Shown: positions 42,927 through 53,160 of the stretch, piece by piece
How positions within the stretch are numbered: the first letter of the stretch is position 1
Layout of the letters: every line of letters starts with the position of its first letter
Assembly: GCA_015680685.1 (NCBI GenBank)
Contig: MNCI01010839.1
Coordinates: 883,787-947,786 of the forward strand
Length of the DNA: 64,000 bases
Source of the DNA: Gnetum montanum
Lineage: Eukaryota; Streptophyta; Gnetopsida; Gnetales; Gnetaceae
Direction of reading: 5' to 3'
Notes under the pieces: generated by a model
What the model was told of the DNA's origin: nothing
Databases searched by the model: none
What the model saw: the letters and a program-made list of their open reading frames with translations, nothing else
Position numbers and translations under genes: made by a program

Positions 42927-44537
42927 AAGACGTGTTGCTACCAATGCCAAGATTGTGCCTTCCTTTGTCCATCCATAGCCACACCATCAATCTTGTTCCT
43001 TGCACAACCGTTCCAGCACCAGTCCATCTTGAGTGTTTCCTCCAAGTCCAATACATTGTTGTATGATTGCCATCTACACACACAACATAGTCACATATGA
43101 GCAAGGATAAGTAAATCACAGTATAGTTGATATCTTGCTTCGGTGTAAGGTCCATTGGCGGAGTTTTGATATCGCCAATACAGATTCTAGAGATATAACA
43201 CTAGTGACTACCCAAGGTGTAGGGATTAGGAAAAATTGAAAAAAATGGACTAGGGCCCCCATGACTAAGAGCGATCCTCTAGTAGTGATAGAATGGAAAA
43301 AGATAAGGAATAAGAAAGATAGAGAAAAGGAAACAATGATAACGTTGATAAAATGGATGTTAGAGATGGGAATGAAACAAAAAAAATGTTGGTTGAGAAA
43401 ATGTTTAAGGGAAAGAAGTTAACTGATGCACAAAATAGGAATGCCAGTGGATCCTCCCCAAAGTAGGCTCATGCCCTGTATGCCCTAACAAACCCACATT
43501 CAAAGAGTCCGTAGGCTCTGGAAATGTCTTTTGGAAGCAAGAGTTAAAGTCTTAACCACAAGAATTCACCAAAGAGAAAACAATGCATCAACCAAAATAT
43601 AGACTATTGATACAACCAGCAATGAAGTGGAAAATGGAGAAATCATGATGGGAAGAAGAGAATAGAATGGAGTCCTAAGAGCAAGGTGGTGTACAACCCC
43701 CTGTGTACTTATGGTTAATGTGATTGAGTAGATCTCATTCCAAATCCAGCCTCAAAAAATCCACATCCAGTGACTTCACATTAATACACTTGGCCAATCC
43801 ATCCACTTTAAGTAACAAGAATGCTTCCACCAAAGAGTCAACACCATTTGAAGGAAAATGAGAAAGGGAGAAGGAGGAAGCAAGAAAGGGCCTTAGTTAG
43901 AGGGAACATGTTTGTTTAGTTCCACAACTAGTGCTTGTAGCCTAGATGATTATTTTGTTTAAGGAGTGTGCTTTGAATTCTCACTATTTTTTTTCTTTTG
44001 CATGAGAACCACATCATGCAAAGACTTATTTTTATTGGCTTAGCTTCCCAATAATGGAGCAATGTCTGAATGGTAAGGAAAACTCAAGAAGAAAACATTC
44101 AAGAACCCAAGAGAATAGCAAACACAAATGCATCAAATCCCTTTGAAGTCACACCCTTTTTAGTCCTTGAGTCCTTTCTTAGTTTGAGAAATGCCCAGTC
44201 ACCAATTTGTTAATAGTTTTATTATTAATGAAGGGGACTGTACAATTCCAAATCAAGAGAGACCATAGAAATTCATGGATGCATGGATGACATGGACTCA
44301 TTTCTTGTTATATCAAAAGAACCATACCTTAGTATCAACATTATAACTCAAAGGTAAAAATCAAACATTAGCAATTAATAGAATATAGTTGATACCACCA
44401 TCAGGAGCACTTACTAGGTGAAGAATCTAACATAACAAAAACAAAAAATAAAACAAATAGTCACACAAAGAAATGAGAAATTATAAACAATGCTACAAAA
44501 AAACAAGAAAAATTAAAGAAATTTGTAAAACAAAAAC
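42676..44537 (-). other. I 3' untranslated region with gap and (AG)n run
   Basis: Non-coding tail between the integrase stop (44538) and the LTR, homologous to 2574-4493 of element A. 42809-42878 is a run of 70 N. An (AG)n microsatellite runs 42879-42919 right against the gap. The polypurine tract is the - strand AGTCATGGGGGTA at 42676-42688. Confidence 0.8.
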
Positions 44538-47500
44538 TTAAAAATGAACTAAGGGTCTCAAATGGTTAGCAGAGGTGGCCATCTCCCCCATGACTGAGTT
44601 GAAAGGAGGAGATCCAAAATAGTGAGCAAGGTCGTCCTTCTTAGAGGTATTATATGCATTGACCATTCTATATTAATGGAAGGGTTTAGTCTGTTTCACA
44701 TTGACTAACAATATCTTATCAGGGCTCTCAAGTTTGTATATGGTCATGGCCCTTGCAGGAAAGGTTGCATGAATAATGTAAGGTCCTTCCCATGGTGTTT
44801 GAAATTTTGTGCATTATGGCACATGTGTGGGGTTCTAGTAGAGAACCTTATCTCCTGGTTGATACTTAACCTTTCGAATCTTCAAGTCATGACGTTGCTT
44901 GTTATATGCCTTGTGGAACTCATTTGATGACAAGGCAGCTAATCGATTTTCGTCTAGCACATTTAAAGTTGCCAAACTTTGTTTTTGTGCTAGATCAAGA
45001 TTGAGGTGGAGGTCACAAGTCGTTGATAGTGTATGGAGCTTAGTTTGAATCATAAGCATTGGAAGCTTTTCGTACACTAACTCATAGGGAGAGTAGCCTA
45101 TAGGGAGTTTCCAAATGGAGCAGTATTCCCAAAGAGCATCATTCAGTTTAGTGCTCCAATCTTGCCTATACTTGCTAATTGTCCTAGTTAATATTTTAGT
45201 GATCTCCCTGTTGGTGACCTCAACTTGTCTGTTAGCTTGGGGGGTGATAAGGTGTAGTCAATTTATGTTCAGCCCCTAAGTGTTGCATTAACTTTCGAAA
45301 AGTTGCACCTGTGAAGTGTGTTCTATTATCCTATATAAGTGCACGTGGCATACCAAACCTATGTACAATTTTTTGTTTTGCACAAATCGTGTAGCTGTAG
45401 ATGATGTGTAGTCTTTAACAGTAGTTTCTTCAGCCCATTTTGTTAAATAGTCTACGACAACTACAATGTAAGCTTTTCCATTGGACTTTGGCGTAATGGG
45501 CCCCATAAAGTCTATTCCCCAAATGTTGAAGGGTTCTAATGGTTGAATCCATTGTTTCAGATCCTCCATTTTAGTAGTCATTCCCCCATCACATTGATAG
45601 CACTCACAAGATTAGACAAATTGATGGGCATCCCAAAATATTGTTGGCTAGTAATATCCTGCAAGAAAGATCTTAATAGTTGTTCATCTCCCCGCATAGT
45701 GACCCCTACAAGGGCCCTCATGTGCATCTTGGAGAACTCTTAGTTGGTCTACCTTGGGCATACACCATCGAACCAAGCCATAAGGACATACTTTGTAAAT
45801 TTGTCTATTGATCTCCATGAAGTACTTGGCTCTATGAAGAAACTATTGTTTCTTCCTAAAGTCTAGCTTCTATGGTGTTTGTTGAGTATGGAGATAGGTG
45901 AGAATGTTACTATACCAGTTTGTCTCCATGGGTAGTTGGTTATTCACTACACCAACAAAGAGGGCTTCATCAAGAAAATGATCAGACATTACATATTCAT
46001 CCTCTTTGATGTCCTAGTGCAACCGAGATAAATGATCTACAACTATGTTCTCGATGCCTTTCTGATCAATCATCATTAGATCAAACTCCTGTAGAATTAC
46101 TAGCCATCGTATAATATGAGGGCTAACTGTTGGCTTGTTCGTGAGGAACCGAATTGCACTATGATCCATGTGGATAAAAAATTTGTAACCTAACACATAG
46201 TGCCTAAACTTATCCAATGCAAACACTANATTTGTAACCTAGCACATAGTGCCTAAACTTATCCAATGCAAACACTACAGCCATTAATTCTTTCTCTGTA
46301 GTTGTGTAGTTAAGTTGTGTATCGGCGATACTTCTACTTGCACAGTGGATGTAGTAAGGATTTTTTTGATCATCTAACTGTGTAAGTCATGATGTGGAAT
46401 GGTTTGGACTAGTCAAGAGCTTGTAGAATGGGAGTTTCTACTAGCTTTCGTTTCAGGGTTTGGAATGCTTGTTCAAATTTCCTGGTCCACTCAAAAGGTA
46501 CATCCTTCTTTGTTAGATCTACCAATGATTTGGCAATCTTGGAGAAGTTCTCAATGAATCTCCTATAGTAGATAGTGTGTCCAAGGAATGACCGAATGTC
46601 TTTGACACTTTTCAGTTGACCGGTGATTCCTTGGATAACCCTAATTTTATCTGGGTCTACCTCTATTCCTACATGTGAAACCTTATGCCCAAGTACTATG
46701 CCTTCTTGGACCATTAAATGGCTTTTCTACTAGTTGAGCCTTAGATTGGTTTCTACGCATCTTTTCAACACTTTCACTAATTGGTCCAAGGCTTGATCAA
46801 AACTTGTTTCATAGGTGGATAAGTCGTCCATAAAGACTTCCACTTCATTCCCTATCTACTGTTGGAATATGCTTAGAACTAGGCTTTGAAATGTGGCAGG
46901 AGCATTACACAAGCCAAAAGAAATTTTTTTATATGCAAACATTTCCCAATAACTGGTGAACATTGTCTTGGCTCAGTCTTCTGGGGCTATCTATATTTGG
47001 TTGTATTCGCTATAGCCATCTAGAAAAATGTAATAGCGATGCCCTGCTATGGTGTCTAAGACTTGGTCAACGAATGGAAATGGAAAGTGATCCTTAAATG
47101 TTGTCATGTTTAGTAGCCTAAAATCTATGCACATCCTCCATTTTCCTCCCTTTTTGGGCATAATTACCAGAGGGCTAACCCATTTGCTATCAGCAATGGG
47201 ATATATGAACCCAGCCTTAAGAAGCTATTCTATTTCTTCTTTTACTACTTGCTTCAATTTTGGGTCCAATCGCCTCTGTGGTTGTTTTTGAGGTTTCATG
47301 GAGGGGTCAGTGTAAATACTATGCTAGCATATCCTAGGATCTATTCCAATTAATTTAGGATATGACTAGGCAAAGCCTTTTGACCACTTTTTTATTACTT
47401 TCAGCAGTCTTCCTTTTTGTTTGGAAGCAAGTCTTGCGTTGACAATTACTAGTTTTCCATTTTCAAGAATCATATATTCCAGACCGATGAGCAATGGTTT

Positions 47501-48130
47501 CAGTACTGGGGGCTATTGTTTGAATTTTTCAGGAATTTCCAACTTCCCCTAGTTGATGCTTTAAAGGTTAAGGCTTGGAAGTTGGCAGCGGACTTGCTCT
47601 AATGCATCTATGCTTTCGATGTAAGTGCAAGTTATTCCCTTAGTTAGTTCCATGCACATTAGTGAGTTGCTCTCTTGATCAGCTATCAGCCACTAGGTGT
47701 CTTCTTGTCGTGTGGCTACTACATATAGGTACTTTTGTATGTTAATGTTATGTGCACACTTGTTGCATGCAGGAAATGCTAAACTTTGCACAACCCATGA
47801 TCTCTGCATACAATTGCACCCTGTATCACAATATGTGATGCATGGAACCTTCTTCTTCTCGATCTTTCCAAAAGTATTCTCCTTAGATATTTCTAGGGAA
47901 AGATCACAGATTCCTAGGCGTGCATCTATAGTACTTAGCCATGCCCTTCCCATTATTATTAGGAAGTCTCCTTTACTGTTATTTACTTGTATCACTAGGA
48001 AATCAGTTGGGTACGACCACCCACACACAATGGTGATGATGTCCTCCACCAGTCCCAAGGGAATAGTGATGGACTAGTCAGCCAGCTCTAGGAAAATATT
48101 TCTCTTCTTTAATGGAGGCAGGTTCTAGGC
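44538..48130 (-). pseudogene. I pol: protease, RT, RNase H, integrase
   Basis: Protease at about 47850-48130 (DLGSRVNLI, then DFLVIQVNNSKGDFLIIMGR). RT at about 46500-47300: WVSPLVIMPKKGGKWRMCID, FLDGYSEYNQI, GLCNAPATFQ, active site FMDD intact near 46830, then VQEGIVLGHKVSHVGIEVD. RNase H at about 46014-46400 (HYVLGYKFFIHMDHSAIRF ... VVDHLSRL). Integrase at about 44900-45780 (WGIDFMGPITPKSNGKAY; catalytic Glu kept in QVEVTNREI). Another open piece is 44835-45077 (C-terminal part ending GDKVLY). Frameshifts and stops throughout. A 48-bp block repeated around an N at 46229 adds a false disruption. Confidence 0.9.
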
Positions 48131-50832
48131 TTTGTACATTTCTTGCAATATTAAGTTGACTCTAGAACCTAAATCCAGAAGAACTTTGCATGGCTCATTC
48201 CTAGAGATTTGGAGATAGATTAGAAGCTTCCAGGATTAGAGAATTTCTTAGCAAGGTGGCCAACCTTGATTCAGTCAGCAACGACATGTCTTAACATAAC
48301 CGTATGCGTTGAGCTCGGTGTTTGATTCGAAGGGAACTCTGAAACTCTATTTGATGGGGAGGCGTTCCGAGGTTCAACCACTTGTGGTTGTAAGGGCTTG
48401 GTTTGACTGTTGGTTCTAAAGAAAGGTCTTTTCTTCATATGGTTTTCAAAACCAATAGTAGGTTGAGGATTTACAGTCCTTGTGGCATTGCGTTGCTGTA
48501 GTTGAGTAGGGAGTTCCCCTTTCATTGCTAGAGCGGGTGGTAATGGAGGTATTGGTATGAGAGTTGTAGATGGATTTGAAGGTGGTATATTTATGGGTTA
48601 TCTTCCTTAGGAGAAGGATTTCTATAATACTCATGGGCTTGGTAGTAATGTTGTGGTGTAACATGACTAATAAAGTAACATGGAGAGATTGGATGCTGCA
48701 CGTAGTAGCCATATGGGTTAGGTTGTCGGTATAGGTATTGTTGCCTTGGTGGTGGCATTCCCCATTACTGTGGGTATTACCATTGTTGATGTTACTTAAT
48801 GGGTTGTGGTGGAGTTCCACTTGGATAATATGTTGAAGGTTGGTGGAATTTCCTTGGGTTACCTTGGGAATAAGGTAACTGTCGAGGTCCTTGCTATTTA
48901 TTTAGTCATGGGTTGAGTGCATACACCCCAGACTCTTGTAGATGTGAGATCACTAGGCAACATTCCTTAGGATGGTTGTATTGGCATATCTCGCATCCAC
49001 TATCATTTTTTTGTGTCTAAATACACAACCTCTTTTGTGATGTCCATTTTTTCCATACCCTTGTTATGTGCATTTTCCACTTCTCTCTTCTTCTTTTTGT
49101 CACGATCACTACCATGCTCCCTAGACTCTACAATTTTAAGAACAATTTTAGACCTACCATCTAGGGAGTCCCACATTTGGTCTACCTTTAATGATACTTC
49201 TGATGTTAACTTTTGGAAAGGTAAAGTTTTCCTATTCACCATCTCTTCGAGTGGTGACTCTTCTTCCTCCTCACAAAATCTCACTCCTTTTTTTGGAGGG
49301 AAGGATCTCGGTTGTATTCCTCTACACTTTCTCTCTTTCATAGCTCACCTTCTTCTTTGGAAACTTTCTCTAGTAGTCTATGAATTTGATGAGACCTAAG
49401 CTATAATAACCTTCCTTGGGCATATGTCCCAAGGGTTCTTCTTGTTTCATGCCTAAGTACATCCACGAGATGGCGTAGTTGATCTCCCTATGAATAACCA
49501 TGGCCAGGGTAATGATGTAACAGTGCAAAATAAGGGCCCATGGTAGCATCCAAAGGTTCATGATTTCCTTACTTCCATCCTTGGATTTTCTTCCATAGGT
49601 TAGACACTCGGAAGTACCTTTGGTACTTATCATTGAACAGTTCTAACATTGTACTCCACCTCCGAATGGATTCCAGTTCTAAGGACCGGTACCAACTTTC
49701 AGCTTTTTTCACTGGTGTCCTTGGGAACAACTTCAGTTTTTTCCATTCATTTTCTATGTTTTGCAAGGCACATGCATCGTGGAATTCTTGTAAATGATTT
49801 TGAGAATCAGCATTGTATCCCCATTCAAATCATGAGATGTTTTTCATGTCTAACCTCTTGATCCTACTATCGTTTTGGTACCTTGTTGGAACTCTTACGG
49901 CCTCCATTATATCTAGCATGCTTCTAGTTGCGAGTAGGGGTTCTTTGTGATCGTCTCATTCATAACATATATGGTGTCTATGTGGTTCCCTACTCTCCCT
50001 TCTTCTATGCCTTGATTCTATAAAGTGCCCTCATCCTTGTTCTCGACTGTCTCATCGATGACTTTCACGTCATTTCCCCTTATCCTCATGATTGGTTTCC
50101 CTATGATTACATCTAGAAACTGAAGGAGAGGGTGAAGATGATGATGAACGTGAAGAAGAAGGAGAACCATTGCCATGATAGTGTTTTCTACCTTCTCTTT
50201 GGTGGTCTTGGCCTTGATCATGATCATGATCAAAACATCCATCCTTATCATGTGTTCATGTTCCTTCGTTGAACACTTCGTGTTCATGAGTATCAGAACT
50301 AGGATTGTGAATAGTGGAGTGGAGGTTCTAATACACTACCCCCTGACCAATGTTAGGAGGAGGAACATCATTTCATGGGGAACTTATTGAAGTAGGTTCA
50401 CCATCCTCAATTTTTCTCAAAATGTGTAGAGCATCATGGCGGCCATTTATCCTTCAAAGATGTATAGTATCTCGCATGTCGCAAGTCCCTTTGACAATGT
50501 GCTTCTATGAGATAATAGTCTCTTGAGTCATGATTACATGCAACATATTCTGCATATAAAAGCAGCATGCCTATTCATGTGAGAGCATGAAGGAGCATGT
50601 TGGGAACTAATCGGTCTGGAGGCAACACCATGTTACCCTCCAAGTCTCTCCAACATAGCTGTTCATCTTGGTGGAGAATAAAGGTGAAATCGGGTACATA
50701 CTCATTGGGATGAGTATATGCCACACAAAACTGTTGAGGAACTGGTAGATCCTGGTTATGTGTATTATGTTGCCGACTGCCTCTTGTGTTAGTCCTAGGT
50801 GGTGAAGTGCTCTTATGCAAAGAAGAAGACAT
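48131..50832 (-). pseudogene. I gag
   Basis: The start is placed at the ATG inside the 50575-50853 frame (MSSSLHKSTSPPRTNTRGS), 145 bases after the LTR. The conserved capsid core at about 49569-49766 reads WKKLKLFPRTPVKKAESWY and MLELFNDKYQRYF. A charged region at 49003-49341 (REHGSDRDKKKKREVENAHN) follows. A Cys-His relic (CEICQYNHPKEC) at about 48960-49000 is the probable nucleocapsid finger. A Pro-Gln-Tyr-rich tail lies at about 48300-48900. Many stops. Confidence 0.82.
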
Positions 50833-50957
50833 CTTGTCTTGTTTGGTGTGCAATGTACTATTATCTCATCTTTCTTTGATTAACCCTAAGGGTTCATTCT
50901 AATGTTCCAATGATATGAATGATTTCCTATGTTCTATGCAACGGACAAACAACTAAG

Positions 50958-50976
50958 TCCCTGGCAAACAATGTCA
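50958..50976 (-). other. Primer binding site of I
   Basis: TGACATTGTTTGCCAGGGA on the - strand, next to the LTR at 50978. It looks like a decayed TGGCGCCGTTGCCAGGGA-type site, as used by Athila-like elements (family knowledge). Confidence 0.6.
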
Positions 50977-50977
50977 A

Positions 50978-51797
50978 TGATGAGCAGTGAGGTACCCCTA
51001 CACTCAACCATATGAATACGAGTGTTTCACGCACGATCTGGTTGAACTCCAAGGACCAAGTGGTTATGGGCCGTAATGGAACACTCAGGGTTAATCAATC
51101 ATTGTCTTCCCAAACTTACTTGTATTGTCATGGTTGTATGGTTAAGTAAGCTTGAGCTATATGATTTTATAGCTTTTGTATTTTTATGTCTTCTGCTAAT
51201 AAAGGAGAGGAAGAGAGAACTAGGTGGCTAACTTACATTAAATATTCATTAACTAGTTTCTAAATGTTCCTAACACCAGTATCCATTCCCACTTGCTGCA
51301 CACATTTTGAACGAGTGCAACGCTGCTGGGATTACCAAACACTAATCGTTATTGGGTTACCAAGCGCTACACACATGCTTGAAGCAGTCGTACTAAGTGT
51401 ATTTAACTAAGGGGGTTGAAGGTTGAGAAAGATATTAATTAACTAGGAAAATTTTTAAAAACCATTACTTACTAATTAGCTTAATATGTATGCTGCAAGG
51501 TTTATCATAAAGTTTGTATTTATTGTTGTACATAAAATTGTGCTCAGGTACAAATTGCTCGAATAAAGATCTGTTCACTCTATCACTCCTATTGCAGGCA
51601 CACAAAAATAATTGTAACTTTGGAATGAAAAAATGGCAAGAGTCTGGCTAAGGGTCTAAATCTAACTCTCCTAGAACCAAGGGCATCGCCTCTTATTTAT
51701 AGAAGATGAGGCAAGACGCGATATCACATATGCGATATTGCATGGTGGTTGTGATATCGTGTATGCGATATCACGTATGCTATATTGCAGTTCATCA
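50978..51797 (-). repeat. I 5' LTR (right copy, 820 bp)
   Basis: Starts TGATGAGCAGTGAGGTACC and ends GCAGTTCATCA on the + strand. Complete compared with the left copy. TATA box at 51691-51700 and GATATC/GCGATATC palindromes at about 51717-51790 in U3. Confidence 0.94.
51691..51700 (-). promoter_or_regulatory. TATA box, I 5' LTR
   Basis: CTATAAATAA on the - strand; the copy expected to drive the genomic RNA of I. Confidence 0.7.
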
Positions 51798-51802
51798 ATA
51801 AT
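51798..51802. repeat. Target-site duplication of I (right)
   Basis: ATAAT, identical to 42090-42094. Confidence 0.92.
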
Positions 51803-52350
51803 CATCATTGTTCCTCATTGTACAATCTTTTGTCTGTTGTATTTGGTCAAAGTGAGTTGTACCTCAAAGTACAAGGATCAACAAACTTAGTTGCATTGTT
51901 TCCTTGTAATTGTTAGTCTTTTTTGTTTTCCTATGGGGTTGATGTGCTTCTTATGAGAAGGAATCTTACTTGAGCTTTTTAGGATCCTATAGGACTAAGT
52001 GTTGGTGTAGTTCCACAACACTTCAAAGAGGAGGTTAAGTTGTAAAGGCTATGGGATCTTGGAAACCACATTCTAAGCTTGTGGAACCCTTGTGGAGTTG
52101 AGTGGATTTGTAGTGTTAAATCACTTCAAAGTAGAACTTAGAGCTTGCAGAGGATGTGGTACCCTTCAAATCATATTTGAGAGTAATAAAGTTTGAAGGT
52201 GTTCTTGAGAACTACCCTCTAGGTGTGGACTTCCCAAGTTGGGGAGCCATGTTAAATTTAGTATGTGTGTTTGTCTCAAATGAATTTTTATCTTAGGAAA
52301 CTTATTCATTCCACCCTTCCCCCCCATCCATATAAGTTCAATGTTCCTCA
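51803..52350 (+). repeat. G 3' LTR, second part
   Basis: Continues the LTR from 42094; aligns with about 36518-37064 of the 5' LTR and ends TTCAATGTTCCTCA. Confidence 0.9.
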
Positions 52351-52355
52351 CAAGG
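52351..52355. repeat. Target-site duplication of G (right)
   Basis: CAAGG, identical to 35929-35933. Confidence 0.9.
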
Positions 52356-53160
52356 CTTGTATGTTTGAGCCTAATATTTATTTTAAACATGTTGTTACTC
52401 ATGTAATCATGATTTTCCTCTATGTTGGTGATGTAGTATTTCTATTAAGCTCTAAAAAATTAATTTTAGACTTTGGAAAAGACATGAAAAATGAATTTGA
52501 GATGAAGAACCTTAAAGTCCTAAAATATTTTCTAGAGATTCAAGTAGGCTAAGATAAAGGATGTATCAAGATGCATCAATGTAAGTTTACTAATGCCATA
52601 GTTGAAAAATATGGTTTGAAGAATACAAGGGTTGCATTTCCTTCTCTTCCTCTACATTGTGAAATTGAAAGAAAAGAAGATAGTCAATTTCTTGAGGCCT
52701 CTTTTTATAGGGTCATGATTGGATCCTTATGATATATTTTTTACTCAAGGCCTAATCTAGAGTTTACAACCTCCTACTCATCAAAATTCATGTAGGATCT
52801 AAGGAAAGTACACATGAATACCTTGAAGCATGTGCTAAGATATTTCAAGGCTACCCTTGACTACTCCATAAATCTTGTAAAATGTGATGGTAAATTCCAT
52901 GCATATAGTAATGGTTATTGGGAAGGAGGTAAAAAATAAAGAAAATATAGAATTTGTAGCATAATCTTTCAATGGGACCAATTACATTTATTGGAAAAGC
53001 AAAAAATAATATTTAGTAGCACTTTCAACATGTGAAGTATAATACATGGCTATGGATACATAATTTGGATAAAGAATTCATGACTTAATTGGGCTTTCAT
53101 ATCACCTTACTCATTGAGATCTACATTGAAAACATACCATCATTTCCAAGGAGAATGCCA
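52356..53160 (+). pseudogene. Element H RT C-terminal half and RNase H
   Basis: Continues the copia RT: CMFEPNIYFKHV, then FLYVGDVVFLLSS where the active site YVDD has become YVGD (52421-52432). MKNEFEMKNLKVLKYFLEIQV and KYGLKN follow, then VLRYFKATLDYSINL and the RNase H core at about 52900-53160 (relics of YSNGYWEGG and KHTIISKENAM). The frame is lost at 53161 at an LTR-like TGTAACACCCC. Confidence 0.88.

Larger units (their letters stand above)
42095..51797 (-). mobile_element. Element I: Athila-like Ty3/gypsy element inside the 3' LTR of G
   Basis: Full-length - strand element with LTRs 42095-42675 (incomplete) and 50978-51797, and ATAAT on both sides. On the - strand: LTR, primer site, gag, protease, RT, RNase H, integrase, 1.9-kb tail with an assembly gap, polypurine tract, LTR. 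It is the same family as element A. LTRs differ by about 8 percent by eye, which makes it younger than G, as the nesting demands. Confidence 0.93.
35934..52350 (+). mobile_element. Element G: non-autonomous copia-like element inside H
   Basis: LTRs at 35934-37064 and 41503-42094 plus 51803-52350 (the right one split by element I), with CAAGG on both sides. Inside: a Met-tRNA-type primer site, a copia gag, a second ORF behind its own TATA box, and a polypurine tract (41489-41499). I find no protease, integrase or RT in the 4.4-kb interior, so G must have used enzymes from elsewhere. LTRs differ by about 12 percent by eye. Without element I it would be about 6.7 kb. Confidence 0.9.
25709..53160 (+). 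mobile_element. Element H: Ty1/copia element broken by nested insertions
   Basis: Coding order is copia-type: gag, protease, integrase, RT, RNase H. It is split by F at the CATTG at 28011 (resuming at 35099) and by G at the CAAGG at 35929 (resuming at 52356). Across the second cut the RT frame reads NGYK-A-CMFEPN without a break. The 3' end seems cut at 53160, where an LTR-like TGTAACACCCC starts. The 5' LTR is probably the region around 10319-12074 plus 25709-25910, but no partner remains to prove it. Confidence 0.88.

Noticed and set aside
42714-43155. Several ORFs with (SL)n, (RE)n or unknown residues
   Set aside because: They run through the N gap and the AG microsatellite.
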